From Grifola frondosa (Eukaryota; Basidiomycota; Agaricomycetes; Polyporales; Grifolaceae), in the NCBI GenBank assembly GCA_001683735.1, contig LUGG01000013.1, forward strand, positions 1,364,001 through 1,428,000: DNA of 64,000 nucleotides. The letters are read 5' to 3'. Position numbers and translations under genes: made by a program. Numbering within the stretch: position 1 is the stretch's first letter; each line of letters starts with the position of its first letter. Under the pieces are notes generated by a model that worked only from the letters and a program-made list of their open reading frames with translations, ran no database searches and was not told the DNA's origin. Below are positions 1-12,247 of the stretch, in pieces.

Positions 1-383
1 TTGTTCAATTTATTAGCTGACAAATACACATTCATGGCACCATAACTCAACGGATAACTACGGATTCTCCACCAGAATCCTGATGTGCAGTCAGGATGAA
101 GACATTCGCATTTGCCTGGATCTTAAGCATCCGGGCAAATTTCGCACATGTTCGATATCTGTTCGTCGGCGGGGAGCTGAAGATGGGTGCATTGCAGTGT
201 GCAGGGCTGGCGAGCATCAAGCCTGCGGAAAGTGAGTGTTGGTGGTGCCATTGGACCACAATGCAGCCACCTTGAGTGCGCGAGTCTGAAGTGCAAGTGC
301 GTCGTGTTGTGCACATTGCACAGGATGGACCTGGATGAATCGCACGCGCAAGCTGCTCGATTGCGATGACAGCCGCAGTGAAG

Positions 384-1058
384 TCAAGGAGGTCGAGCTG
401 ACGAAACGTAGAGAGGGAGCGAGAACAGATGTAGTGTGCTTCAGCTGTGGGGAATAGATGGAAACAGCTGCATTATGTACCTGTAGAATATGCACATGTT
501 GTAGTTCGCAAAGCCATGCACCGTTGCGTCGGGAGTCGGGAGGCCGATATTTCACATTTCCTTTTTCGAACAGTTTATCCTAGTTCATTGCCGCTCACAT
601 ATACTGCACGCTCCGTAGCTAGGTGCTTCAGCTGTTTCCATCTATTCCCCACAGCTGAAGCACAGTACGTATTCCCTCCCCACTCAGTTTCCTGTCTAGA
701 TACTTATGATCTTGTAGCTATGTCTGTGTGCATATTCTACAGGTACATAATATAGCTGTTTCCATCTATTGCCCACAGCTGAAGCACACTACATCTGTGT
801 GCGTATTCTACAGTCTCGCTCCTCCTCTACGTTCTGTCGGCTCGACCTCCTTGAGCACACAGACGTAGTTACAAGATCATAAGTATCTAGACAGGAAACT
901 GAGTGGGGAGGGAATACGTACTGTGCTTCAGCTGTGGGGAATAGATGGAAACAGCTGAAGCACCTAGCTACGGAGCGTGCAGTATATGTGAGCGGCAACG
1001 AACTAGGATAAACTATTCGAAAAAGGAAATGTGAAATATCGGCCTCCCGACTCCCGAC
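384..1058. repeat. Overlapping inverted repeats (fold-back block)
   Basis: Two inverted-repeat pairs interlock. Pair A: 384-495 is the reverse complement of about 728-855, with roughly 15 extra bases in the second copy. Pair B: 526-731 is the reverse complement of about 852-1058. The motif GCTTCAGCTGT...ACAGCTGAAGC, itself nearly palindromic, recurs about four times in both orientations. The short ORFs over this block are mirror images of each other and are not genes. It is probably a fold-back element or the product of repeated inverted duplication. No transposase and no clear target duplication are visible. Confidence 0.8.
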
Positions 1059-1061
1059 GTG

Positions 1062-1647
1062 ATGGCGCGTGGCTTCGCCGTGCTTGAACTACAACAGGAA
1101 GCTGAGTCATTCCCGGAAGGTATAAAGATCACAGATCCACCAAAGATCAAAGAGGATCATGCAGAGAACCTTCTACAATATTGGCAGGATCAACAGAACG
1201 ATCCGGCTACATCAGCAAAATGTCAATTTGACTTACCATACTTTTGTGTCTTAAACGTACTTAAACGCACTTATTTGGGCAGCTAAAAACCCTTATGAGA
1301 CCTCTTTTACGTCTTAATCGCTCTTATTGGTCTTAATTAAGAAAAAAAAGAGAAATAAGACTTAAAAGTAAGTTCATAAGGGTTATTTAAGAGCCATAAG
1401 TCAAATCGACATTTTGCTGATGTATTGTTAATGTTTTCCGGTTCTCTAATGCTATAATCGACGGCGAACTTCGAAAACTGGCAAAGTGCACAGTATCCGA
1501 AGATGCTGACACTACGGGCATTTGCAGGTATCACCCTCCACGAAATTCATGGAATACTCCCATATCATGGTCCTACCTTATGATGGAATATCAAGGAGAT
1601 GTCTGTCTACAGAATATTTTAAGTTTCAGTGGAGTTTCCAGCTCATA
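1062..1647 (+). pseudogene. Hypothetical gene split by a MITE
   Basis: From an ATG at 1062 a protein-like frame runs about 50 codons (with a segment ENLLQYWQDQQNDPA) until it enters the MITE at 1212. After the MITE a second protein-like frame begins near 1424 (FRFSNAIIDGELRKLAK) and runs to a TAA at 1645. The two halves are in different frames, as expected if the MITE landed in an exon, although an intron insertion is also possible. I do not recognise the family. The start lies at the edge of the fold-back block, so the real 5' end may be missing. The call rests only on composition and on two open frames flanking one insertion. Confidence 0.3.
1212..1420. mobile_element. Small MITE (family 1, copy 1)
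   Basis: About 209 bp with terminal inverted repeats of roughly 28 bases (TCAGCAAAATGTCAATTTGACTTA at the left, matched with one mismatch in reverse at the right). The inside is AT-rich, with repeated CTTATGAG/CTCTTA motifs. A second copy lies at 14481-14691 with the same internal order. It has no coding capacity. The exact target duplication could not be fixed: the flanks ACA/TGT may belong to the terminal repeat. Confidence 0.8.
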
Positions 1648-2245
1648 ACACTGCACCTTATAAGAGAAATTCGGATGCAAGTGAAATCAACGAGATATGC
1701 CATTGAAAGGCAACGTGTTCGATCGCTATCCGACTGCGAGATATGTGCTCTTGCCTTTCTCGTACATTTCAATCCACTTTCACGTGGCTTCCCGAGCCGT
1801 TTTCATGTAAACTTTCCCTTTATCGGAAAGGATCAAGAAAGGCTTGGGAAAGGCATGTTTTTCGATTGCTTGTCGGCACATGTCCGACCAATTCCTGGCC
1901 CTTGGGCAGGCTACCTGTCTTGATGCGGGAAATTGGTGATATATTTATGATATCCAGCTATCAGAAATTCTCCAGATATTCCCGATCCAGGTAAGACCAT
2001 ATGGGAATATCCCGAGCATTTCGCATAGCCCAATACTCGCGAATGCCCGTCGTGTGAGGACCCGGTCAATGATCAGTGCTCTGCCCCGATCATGGTAGAT
2101 CGTATCGGAAGGAACCCATTGAATCATCCATCATCGAATAGAGCGGTGGGTCCTATGCGAAATACAGGTAAAAACAGAGGCATCATCGTCCTGAAGTGGG
2201 GACTCCGAGCCAGAACCAATCGGTCTTACCGACTTACCGGCGAAG
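1648..2245. other. No supported gene
   Basis: Only short overlapping ORFs with no recognisable motif. The stretch around 1790-1870 has GGAAAGG/CCTTTCC-type motifs like those at 5400-5560, suggesting a shared decayed repeat, but the resemblance is weak. Confidence 0.4.
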
Positions 2246-3582
2246 ATGCCGAATCTTCTAGGAGAGGACGATCGGCGATCTCGTAAAAATGTCCGGAGAA
2301 TTACAGCTGCGAGGGACCAGCTGCCATCAAGGGCTGTGAGTACGTTAGCTAACCGTCGGCGTTTCCTGTTGGCGTTGTCCGATGAAGCCATGTATCAGAC
2401 ATTAATCCGGGTAATCGTGGAGAAGTTGGTGGGTAAACATGTCTGCACAAGAGATTGAATGATCTGATGTCGTAAAACAGGAACTACACGATTGCCCGGA
2501 AATATGAACATAATTGGTTACCGGCAGAATTTCACCTCGCTCCAGCTGGAATCGACGATGTGGTTGCATTCTGGATGAGCGAAATCCAAGAATGTGTTGC
2601 TGGAAAGAAATGGTGCTTGATAGAAGATGCTGTCGAAGCTGCATCATCCATCGAACTCATCCTCCGAGACCTTCACCGGATCCAATTTTCGTTCGACGAT
2701 CCTGACGTTGACACACACAACGGAGATATTCCTGTGCACGTCAGGAATACACCGCACTCATTCTCTCAGGTCTCGGCTTTATCAGAGTTATATGGACATT
2801 TTGTCAAGTTCTGGGTCGATCAGGACAATGATGGGATCAGATCTCTGATCATTGAAGAATCGCAAACGCATATCCCGTCGACCACGGATAATTCATTGAA
2901 TACCTCTTCATTTGCCGGACCAACATCAACCGGCGATACTTCGCCGCGCAACTTAAATGCATCGATAGGAACCAGGCCGCGAAGATCGATCCTACCATCC
3001 ATATCTCAATTCCATGACGATAATCACAGACGCATACCTGACACATACGCCACTACGCCACCTCGAAAGTGCTCACAAAGCCGAGGCTTTCCCATCCGCA
3101 GACCAGAAGCCAGAAACCGAATGCTTCTGACCTTTACTATGCTGACGGTCAAGCGGATGCTCAGATTATCCCCACTGAGGACGTCGTCAGCCAGCTAACA
3201 TTTCGCCGTCGGGGAAAGATCTCCGGTGGTCGAACTTCGGAAGGGCAAGAAAAGAGTTCAACCTCAATTTATCGTTGAGGTCCCAATGATCAGTTGTAGA
3301 TTGAAGCGGATTGCCGATGGCACTCCATTGGATCGTAGATGAGCAGATACTAAGGAGGAGCAGCCTCTGGCAAAAGGACGACGAAGAATGGATTATCCGG
3401 CAATACTCACTGCTACTGGTGCTCAAACAAGGAGCATGACTAAAAAGGCCGCAGGTACTCTTCTGCCTTCGAAGACGGTACGAAGTCTCGCCGACGCAGA
3501 TGGATGGTCTATATCCTCCCTACAGTGCCTGACATATCTAATACGGTGCTTTGAGAACGTATGCAGTATGAAAATCACCTGA
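2246..3582 (+). CDS. Hypothetical multi-exon gene, probably damaged
   Basis: A coding-like frame starts at or before 2246 and runs to a likely donor at 2425 (GTTGGT). The 56-base intron ends at CAG 2480, and the frame continues through NYTIARKYEHNW to about 3060. Past that point the most protein-like frame shifts. A segment reading SPVVELRKGKKRVQPQF covers about 3210-3340, then after an in-frame TGA it continues (ILTATGAQTRSMTKKAA) to 3582. So the gene has either additional unrecognised introns or at least one frameshift and one nonsense change. No domain recognised. It converges on the minus-strand gene ending at 3656. Confidence 0.4.
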
Positions 3583-3655
3583 ACTACTAACAGGAATATA
3601 AGAATTAGATGAAGGTAAAGAAATATGACAAATATGTGGGACGAAACCAAAAAGT

Positions 3656-4650
3656 TTAGGCACCCATATTCCAATCCTGGAGTCGCTGTTTATGCACCCT
3701 TCTCACCTCCATGACTTCCTCCCATGTAAGCAAATCTTTCTCCGTTTCTGGAAACGCTGCGACCATCCCGTGGATCGAGTCCATCGATTGACCATTTCCG
3801 CGTTCTCTGACCATGGACCATATTGCTGCTGCCTCCCTTTGCCACGTCTGGAGTCGGATCATGTCTGCACGACACCATTGTAAAGATTCGGCGCGAACTC
3901 TGGCGAGATCCTCAAGGCTAATGTTGGTTATTCCAGGAACCTGGTGCGCCCACCAGCTGCACGATCCACTCTGCTCCCACTCCACTTTTTGATTTTCCTC
4001 GGGAGAGTCTCGTCGAAATAAAAGAACCTCTGGACTCTCGCTTCTGTCTCGATGACCGTCCGGAAGAGTCGTCATCGGAAACGTTAGAATATTCACCGGC
4101 GTGGTGTGAATTAGCCGGTTGTCATTACCCGACGGCAATCTGCCGGCGGTGCTGAGATTAGTATATTCTTCCGGTGGTGAATTTGTACTCCATCCTGGAT
4201 CAGTATCATGAAGGGTGGTAATACGGCTGTGTCTGGGATCGAGTCGTAATTCGACGTATTTTTCAGGAGGCGACGTTGTGTGCCAAGGTGGCAACGATGT
4301 GTGAGCATGAGAGTGGTGAGATAACCGTGTATAACGTTCCACCGGAGAATCTGTCCTCCAATCGTTATCGGGCATGGTAGGCGCAGACTGCGGCAACGGT
4401 CGATATCGGTCAGATGGTGAATTCGTCCGCCATTCAAAGGTGGAAATGTCTTCATCCATATTGTGTAATTGGCCGACATATTGTGCCGCCGGCGAATATG
4501 TGCGGCACTCGATGTCTCTGTCGCGTTCATCGTCAGCATTGATGATGTCACCAGATGCTTGGTTGTTCCAAGTTTGCAAATTGGTGTAACTTTCCCGTGG
4601 TGAGGTGCAAATCCAATCATTGGCTGTTCAAAAATAGAAATAAACTTCAA
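3656..4650 (-). CDS. Hypothetical protein with six W-x-T-x-S-P-x3-Y-x2-L repeats
   Basis: The open frame runs from about 4625 to the stop at 3656; the first ATG in it is at 4579. Counted from that ATG (307 residues), repeats with consensus [W/C]-x-T-x-S-P-x-x-x-Y-x-x-L start near residues 25, 50, 74, 99 and 130, about 25-31 residues apart. A sixth lies in the same frame just upstream of the ATG (WICTSPRESYTNL), so the true start is probably in an earlier exon; a CAG acceptor sits near 4622. The second half (residues 215-307) is rich in W, E and R and probably helical. The family is not recognised. The repeated S/T-P with a conserved Tyr resembles a phosphorylatable short linear motif, but that is inference. 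Confidence 0.55.
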
Positions 4651-6796
4651 TGTATAGAAGGAATTCTGGATGAAACAAATACCTTCGTTCGATAAGGCTA
4701 TTCAAACCATGAGAACGATTTTTATGAACCAGCAAAGATTAACCTACTAGGAATTGTCGTGTTCACGTCATTATTAGTGACCAACATCTGAAGATAGTTC
4801 CCAAAGGTGGCCAGAGAACAGGTTTTCGGATACTTGTTTTATGTGTCGGAAAGAGTGATCACTGGGTTGGATTTTCAATATTATGTGCTAAAGTATCCTT
4901 AATACAAAAAATGAGGGGTGACGTGACGGGATAACCCACGTGGCAGTAACTGTCACTTTTTACCAAAGCTGGACAGGCTTGCGGTAACACATAGAGCACG
5001 GTGTCCAGTCTTACTAACATTATCTCATTGATGACAGACTGATGTCTTATTCTTGACCAGCACTCATTTTGTTTCTGAACTCAAGTCATTGTCAGCACTG
5101 AGTGTAACATGAGCAGGGTATGTCACGTGACTAAGGAGCATCCACAAATTTATCAAATATGGCAATATTTGCGTCATCTAACAATTAACACTACAGACAT
5201 CACCGAAAATCAGTTGGCGCGAAATGCACGAGAAATTCCCTGAGAGGGCTTACCTAATAAGGACTTATCTCAAGAATTTTGTGCAACAAAATAGTAATCA
5301 AATATAGAAGATTTCTTGTGAATTTCAGTTCTCTCAATAGTAAGACTCTCCATCTCTGAAGAAATGAATTTGAAATGTCACAGAAAGGACACATTTCACA
5401 TGACTTTCCAACAACGGGAAAGTGTTGCAGGAAAGTCAAGGGAAAGGCATGGTGAAGGCATCTGTAATCGGATCAAAAGGCACCTTTCCGGAGCCTTTCT
5501 GTTTCTTTTCCCGTGACTTGGAACTTATGTTATCATATACTTGGAAATGTTTCGGAAAGGTCAATGGACAGTTTCAAATTCCATCCCGTGAAATGCCCAA
5601 GATAGGCCCAGGTCATATAAGACCTACTAGGAAATTTTCCCGACATTTCTCATCCACTTATTTTCCGGTATGCCCGTAGTGTAACCACTCAACAGTTACT
5701 ATTTAACAGTTACTAACTAAACAGTAACATTCAGTGATTAATATCAATGCTGTCAGTTGCTTTCCCGTGCTGTGGGCACGGGTTCCCACTAGTTGTAAAC
5801 AAATTATAAAGATAGTTCAAATATATTTTTCATAACCTTGTGTAAATAGTTGTAAACATGTTGAAAACATATTGTAATGTTTTCAATGTTTATCCAATAG
5901 GATCACAGCTTTACGATATCTTCAAAATATGTTTTTTAATATTATGCCGTTAAATATTATAAATGATATTTGAACTATCTTTATCATATTTTTACAATAT
6001 TCTCGTCAAAAATATTGAAAATCCCTACCCAGTGGATGGTTGGAGAGAGAAATGTGCAGGCATCACCACTAATTCAGCGATCGCCTGCTCGCGTAAGCTA
6101 CATGGCCAGACAGTTTCAACACTGTGACAGGGCTGAAAACCCGGAGTGTCACAATAGCACTGTAATGATACTGTACCGATACTATTCGCCAATGATCATA
6201 ATAGCCTCGTATCGTACAACTTGCATGACCCTATTTTGCCGCCTAAATTTTACCTGAAAAGCTAAGTGCACATTCCGAAAATCATGAAAAAATCTTGTGC
6301 ACACAGCAGGACTCCAACCATGATGCACACCATCACAAATCCATCCAATGCCAAGTGTCGTAACCACCAGACCACTTTGGTGTACAAAGGTGTTGATACA
6401 TATAGTTTATACTCAAGTTTTCTTTTCAGCATAAAATTAAGGTGAAAATGGGGTCACACAGGTGCTTCGATACAATGCCCACACTAACCTTCTGCATAAC
6501 GATATTATAGCCCTCGGGCTCCAGCCTCACACAAGTACCAATATGGTGCAGTATTTACCCTTCTCGTAAGATTTATATTATCTCGTTCGCTATATGTAAT
6601 AATAATGCTATCGCAATTTGGCCGTGTAGGTCATTTGATCTAGACCTCTTCTCGGCTAAATAGTAATGCTCCAGGTCATGTGATAGAATTGACGTGGTCA
6701 AATACCGTCCGGCCTTCGTGTGGGTTTCCCTTCAGCTCCTTCCCCAAGTTGCGCCAAAGTGACAAGCCTCCTTCTTCAACTGCTTCTTTTGGAACC
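4651..6796. other. Long intergenic stretch, no supported gene
   Basis: About 2.1 kb with only short ORFs that lack recognisable motifs. It holds the small fold-back at 5806-5984 and GGAAAGG/TTTCCCGTG-rich sequence around 5400-5780. The last few hundred bases should contain the promoter of the gene starting at 6797, but no promoter element could be assigned with confidence. Confidence 0.5.
5806..5984. repeat. Small AT-rich fold-back
   Basis: The 18-base sequence ATAAAGATAGTTCAAATA at 5806-5823 is perfectly inverted at 5967-5984. The loop of about 143 bases is AT-rich. This fits a small MITE remnant. No target duplication was identified. Confidence 0.6.
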
Positions 6797-9627
6797 ATGG
6801 CCGCACCCTCCGATTCCTCGAACCTGATTACCCAGTTCGACTCTTTGGCCGCAGACCTTTGTGCGGCATTTGCCATTCGACCAAAGCGTGATCAACCTAA
6901 GTATGAGGAGTTCACTTGCACGTGGTGGCAGCATCTCGTGAGTCCCTCATAGGATTACTCAGGGTTTTCCGGCAAAATTGACATTCCGGAAATATTTGAA
7001 CTAGTTTCGACTTTATAACCTTGCCAAAGCCGCACGAAATGGGGGCGTCGAAGTCCGATTTCCACGGGTTCTCTTCAGCGGTGTCGTGGAGGCCAATGGC
7101 GCATTTCTTTCGAAAACTGAAAGGTCAATAGAAAATGTCCGAGCAGACGATCCCCGTTGCAGGGACCAGTGGGCCCATCGGGATGATGAGCCGGTCTCCA
7201 CGAATATGAATGGATGGTGGCTGAAATGTTCGTCGTCGTCTAGCTCTGCTTGCATTCGCTAACCATCTTTCAGATATTCCTGGGAAGACGATTGAATCTG
7301 CGAAGCCTTCCGGCATTCTGCAGTCGAGTGGGGAGTCGCGCGGCTCACCTGTGACGGCAAAACGTGCCAGAGCTCGTTCGATCGGTGAAGCGAATCGGAC
7401 GAAGAAGGCAAGGCAAGAAAACAATTCTGGGACAATTGATGTAGGTACGCAGGAGACGGGAGAGCCACACAGACGTCGTGATGGCAAACCCGGAAGATGC
7501 ATTGCCTGATGTCGAGATGCATGAAGAAACCGTCACGGAGGCAAAAGGAAAAGGGAAGGAAAAGCCGCCCGTAGCTGTACAAGATGTAGAGATGAGTGAG
7601 CACACAGCCGACGATGATGCGGTCGACAATTCTGTGGTCAAGAAGGTGCAGGGGAATGCCTCGACGGTGGTGAAGGATTCCGGTGGTCAAGATAAGCTGG
7701 GTAAGAAGACCACATCGAAGACGTCGTGGAAGGCGAAATCGAAGCGCATCGTCGACGATTCCGATGAAGCGAAGACAGTTGCCGATGCGGACGACGTTGT
7801 CCGAATTCTCTCCGATGGCGAGGAAGCAGCTTGCGCTGCGATCACGCTAAACATCTCGGTATGTTATTCTGGCTTTCGTCGTGCTTGCGCTGACTTTGAA
7901 TAGGAAATTGTTTGCGAGAAATGCAAGAAGGACGGTAAACCATGCTATCTCATTGAAGCGGATTCTCAGGCGACAACATGCGCGTATTGTCGCTGGCTGA
8001 AGAATCCCTGCTCGTTTGCCCCGAAGGATGAGGCAAACATGACTGGCCGACGTGCGAAGAATGCGAAGGAGAAACAAATGAAGCGGCAGGCCGATGCCAG
8101 AGCTTCTCGTGAAGGCCGTGGAGATCCAGCGCCGGAGCGCGACGTACAGTGGGAGCAGCACTTGAAACTTCGACTTTGGCAGAAGCAGGCTAAAGACAAA
8201 AAGCCGGTGGAAAAGAAGGTGCAGAAGAAACCCCAGTCGACTGAAAGCAAGGCGGAGGTCATGGGTACGTTATCCCCTGTCGCTCTCGTCTTGTGCTCAA
8301 CTTCGTAGCCTATGTGCTAATTCCTAACTATATCAAAGCCGCGAAGACAAAGCCGGCAAAGGCATCGGCTAAGCCACCGACGGCAAAGTCTTCCTCTCCG
8401 GCTAACAGCTCCCCGGCTAAACGCGCGGCGAAATCTTCTCCGACGGAGCCACCGGCAAATCCTCGCAGCATCACGCCGTCCTCAACCGCCTCCACAGTCA
8501 GGCCGGCGACAGTTGGAAAGGACGTCCCAACGGTGCGGATCCGCCCCATGCCGCGTAAGGTCACCACGCCCAAAGACTCCCCTCCACCTGTGACTGTACC
8601 CACCGGCAATGTCAAGGCAGGACGGCCTGCTGAGTCCACAGTGAGCAAACCATCCACTATCGAAGGGAGCAATACCACCGGCAACACGGATTTGGGCAGA
8701 AAGGCTACTCAGGCGCAGACGTCTCAGTACGATAGGACTCGTGGAGTGCCTGAGGAGGTGGGCAAGAAACACCCAGCTCCACGCCCGATCCAAGCAGACC
8801 TTCCTGGTGGTCGCCAGCATGCACCAAATGGCCGCATGACGGCGACACCTCGTGCGCCTCAATTCACGAGTCCTGCCCTTGAGGATGTGGACAGCCCTGT
8901 TGAGGGCAGCGGGTCGGAGACCGAGGACAGTGACGACGAGGATTCAGACGACATCGAGGCGATGTCTCCCGTGAAGGTGGTGGAGATGTTCATTCATGGC
9001 AGGATCACGAAGAAGCAGCACCGACGTGTTGGCATCCGGTTTGCTGATCGCCTTGACAAGGCCCTCGCGTATATGGAAGAAATGCCATTCAGAATGGACG
9101 CAGTGGAGGAGACACTGAAGGGGAATGGACGTGGAGGACTGCCAGGACTGGAGCAGAAGATGGATGTGATCTCCGCAAAGATCGATGCGAGGGACGCGAT
9201 AGTCCAGACCAAGATGGATGGGATCATCACGAACGTGGACGCGCTGCGGTCCAAGGTGGACAAGTCAGCTGAGGTCGCGGGAGAAGTGACGAAAATGTCG
9301 TCCGCTTTGACGACCTTCACCGCGGATGCCAACGGTCAACTCACGACGATTGCTAAGTCGACTGCCTACATCCATGAGCATAACGTCGTCACGACCAACC
9401 TCACCGAATTGAAGGATGCGAAGAATGCGGAAGCCATGGCCATACTTAACCGCCAACAGGAGACGGCTGTGGCGGTGATTGAAGGACTCCGCAAGCAAGT
9501 CGTCGACCTCACCCTTGCGAAGGTGAAGCATCCGGGTGAGGCAGAAGCGAGGGATCACCCCACCAAGATCGACAAGGCTGTCGGCAATGATTTCGATGTG
9601 GGCGGCGAAGTTGCGCGGCGAGAATGA
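6797..9627 (+). CDS. Hypothetical protein with Zn2Cys6-like cluster and C-terminal coiled coil
   Basis: Six exons can be built: 6797-6937, 7005-7227, 7274-7440, about 7517-7858, 7904-8264 and 8339-9627. Introns are 45-76 bases with GT-AG ends and phases that keep the frame; the exon 3/4 junction is the least certain. The protein would be roughly 830 residues. Exon 5 encodes C-x2-C-x6-C-x11-C-x2-C-x6-C (CEKCKKDGKPC ... CAYCRWLKNPC), which matches the spacing of fungal Zn(2)-Cys(6) binuclear clusters. It is flanked by basic sequence and a long Ser/Pro/Lys-rich linker. An acidic run (SETEDSDDEDSDD) precedes a segment of about 170 residues with heptad-like spacing. The cluster sits in mid-protein rather than at the N-terminus, so a transcription-factor role is only a guess. 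The coding-like frame continues +1 to 9745, suggesting a late frameshift. Confidence 0.75.
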
Positions 9628-10308
9628 GAAGGCGGCAATCGAGACTGCCGATGATGGACAGAAGGCCGCTGGCGATGTCGCCGGTGAAGGATTGGAGGGG
9701 ACCGCCGAGAAAGCCGATGAAGCGTTTGCCGACTGGTGTCCGTGATGGACTGCGTTTCCCTCGCGAACTTCACAAGCGCTGTGCTTAGATTCATTTGATG
9801 TAATTGCATTCAGCTGAGTTGCAATCTTACTCGCAAGGTTTCATCTTCTGGTCAAGCCCGGTGTCTGTGCTGGATGCGTTCGCGTGAGATCACGATAGGA
9901 AGATGGCCGTTCGTCGTATGGCCTGGGCGGATAATCGTCATATAAATAAGGAAATTGTAGATTATGCGGCAGAAGATCGCGGTCGGAAACACTGTGCTAG
10001 ACTGCAGTGGTCCGGGCTGTTGGTTTGGACTTGGTCTAATTGGAATACTTCCGGGAAACTGTCCGCAACGTGTGACACCGGCAAACAAGATAGAAGCGTT
10101 CGCGCTTGCCGGGCCAACGGCGAATATCGTTTAACTTGCCATTATCGGTAAATATTGATGAGCCATCTGATCACCGTTCTCATACGTTCTAAAGTTATCC
10201 GTGAGATGATTCTTCCGGTTGTCGCTCCGAGCTCCGGTGTGACTTAGCCGTTGCGCATATATACTGTACTACGTATTGCTCCCCGGCACCTCCCTACCTT
10301 CCTCCCAT
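9628..10308. other. Intergenic; frame-shifted tail of the upstream gene, then nothing supported
   Basis: To 9745 a +1 frame rich in Glu, Ala and Lys (ENEKAAIETADDGQK) looks like the original C-terminus of the upstream protein. The rest is a probable promoter region for the gene at 10309, with no assigned element. Confidence 0.4.
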
Positions 10309-10897
10309 ATGAAAAACTACACCAATGCATGGAAATTCGAGCCGGATGATGACTTCACCGCTGTCGTCCGCACCTCCATCATCCAGATCCTGAGGACGCC
10401 GTGAGTCTTGTATCTCATATTTCATATTAAGTTTCGCGGACTTGGCTCGCTCTGGACAGTGGGGGCCCTTACCATGACTGGTTCATGGAAGGTGTGAGGG
10501 ACACGCCGAGGTCGAAGCAGTTGGAGGAGCACATCTTCGTCGACGGGCTCAACATCCTCCGCCACTATGAGGGGATGCGGCGGCTCGCTGAGCAGATCAC
10601 AAGCAGGGGCAAGATCTCCCACGCGAACGCGGCGGTCTGGGAGATGTATGTGACATTTGCAGTGGCGGCGGTGTTCGCCCATTACATTCCGGTGAGTGCA
10701 TGGGGTTTGATTCATAGTGGTATGCTAACGGACTTTAGATCGTTCCGATGGAGGATGGGTCGGCAGAGGTGCTGGACGCCTCCGGCAAGGGACAATTTGA
10801 GGAGGAGGACGGAAATCAAGATGACGGGGGTAATGACGAGGACATCGGATGCTCCACATCCACTCACCTGCATATAGGAAAGCGTGTCCGCCGCTGA
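10309..10897 (+). CDS. Hypothetical protein, left member of a convergent paralogous pair
   Basis: ATG at 10309. Exons are 10309-10400, 10460-10691 and 10739 onward, with introns 10401-10459 and 10692-10738 that carry good GT-AG signals. Without further splicing the frame stops at 10897 after a basic KRVRR end. A 48-base candidate intron at 10830-10877 does not change that stop. The protein (about 160 residues) has a conserved core GGPYHDWF ... ILRHYE ... TFAVAAVFAHYIP and an acidic C-terminal part. Its paralogue on the minus strand (12867-12248) has the same two intron positions and the matching core SGPYRDWF ... EILRRFE ... AFAVGTAFATFVN. Nucleotide similarity to the paralogue's C-terminal codons continues beyond this stop in another frame (to 10951), so this copy may have lost its original C-terminus by frameshift. 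Function unknown. Confidence 0.7.
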
Positions 10898-11270
10898 TGT
10901 ATGTCAGGAGTCCGCGCGCTCCAGCTCCGCTCACGGGGGGCCTGGCAAATGAGCCCGCCACTACAGTGGCAACATGGCGTCCGTCGGCGGCGATTGTATA
11001 GTGTAAAGATCGTTATTCAATACTCACAATTTACGGTGCATCACGTCAGACTTTAGCCGGTGTACCAACCGGCTTTCCCTGACATCAAGCTTCCTTCATG
11101 TCCGGTCAAGAAACACATGTCCGCCATGAGTCTGAATCAGGCCTAGAATTATGATTTATACCATCTCGTACTGTTCATATATATTTGCTTTCAGAATACA
11201 TACGATCTCTTCTGTGTGATTCACCGTTCACACTTTGCCATGTGATCCACTGGCAATTCAATCAATCATC

Positions 11271-11889
11271 CTTGCGATTCCCGACTGCGGCTAACGTACT
11301 GTGATTATATAGGAAATTCTATCCCCCGCTGATGTATTTCGGCGTCTTCATGTATCGCCCAAGCTCTACGAAATTCATTGCGATGTTGTCCGGTACATAT
11401 GCTGAGCGTTAGCCGGTGAAAATACCCACTTTTGAAAGTAGGAACTGCAGTGAACGTTTCCAAGTGGCATCGTAATCTCACCACCACCTCCTGTCAACTA
11501 TGATTATGTAAAATATTATCTTCCATATTCCGATGATGATGTCTGTATTCATGCGCCCACATAGACGCCATTCAACCAGGAATTTATCTGGTGATGTGAA
11601 TGCCCCCTCATCAGTGGTTGACGTCTGGCATATGCATGCATCTGGGATGCCGCAGCTCACATGGATCATATTCAGAATATCACCTTCACTGTATTCACTA
11701 TGGTCCTGTTGACTTCTGGTGGATTTGCCGGTCGGAATCCAAAGACAGGGAGCCTTTTTTCTCCGGCCTCAATATGGTGAAGGTTGGTCATACACATCCC
11801 GGGCAGAACGAACGATGGATCAAACAATGAATTGACCACAAGATCTATGGACAGAATGAGGAGGAATTTATGCAGCATATCATCAATTC
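11271..11889. other. Unmatched centre of the inverted duplication
   Basis: Only short ORFs without motifs. No gene is supported. Confidence 0.4.
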
Positions 11890-12247
11890 AGAACATCAGA
11901 AATATACGGTCGCCGGTGTCGCATTCCAATCGCAGGATGTTGGATAACCCGGCAAAACATGAATAGTGAGTCACACTGAACAGATCACATGTATTCTGAA
12001 AGCAAATACATATGAACAATACGGGGTCGGAAAAATCATATTCCCCGGGCTCATTCTGGCTCATGGCGGACAGATGTTTCTTAATCGAACATGAGCTGGA
12101 TACGAGGAAGTTTGATGTCAGCGAAAGCCGATTGGTACACCGGCTTAAGTCTCACGTGATGCACTTGATCATAAGGAAGACGTTGTCGCTATTCAATATT
12201 GAGGTTTACAAAATACAATTGTGGGTAGAGGAAACCACGTTCCGACA

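Noticed and set aside
447..998. ORFs at 447-755 (plus) and 789-998 (minus) as genes
   Set aside because: They share identical residues because they lie on the two arms of an inverted repeat.
8328..8862. Minus-strand ORFs of 119 and 126 codons
   Set aside because: Antisense shadows of the GC-rich exon 6 of the gene at 6797-9627.
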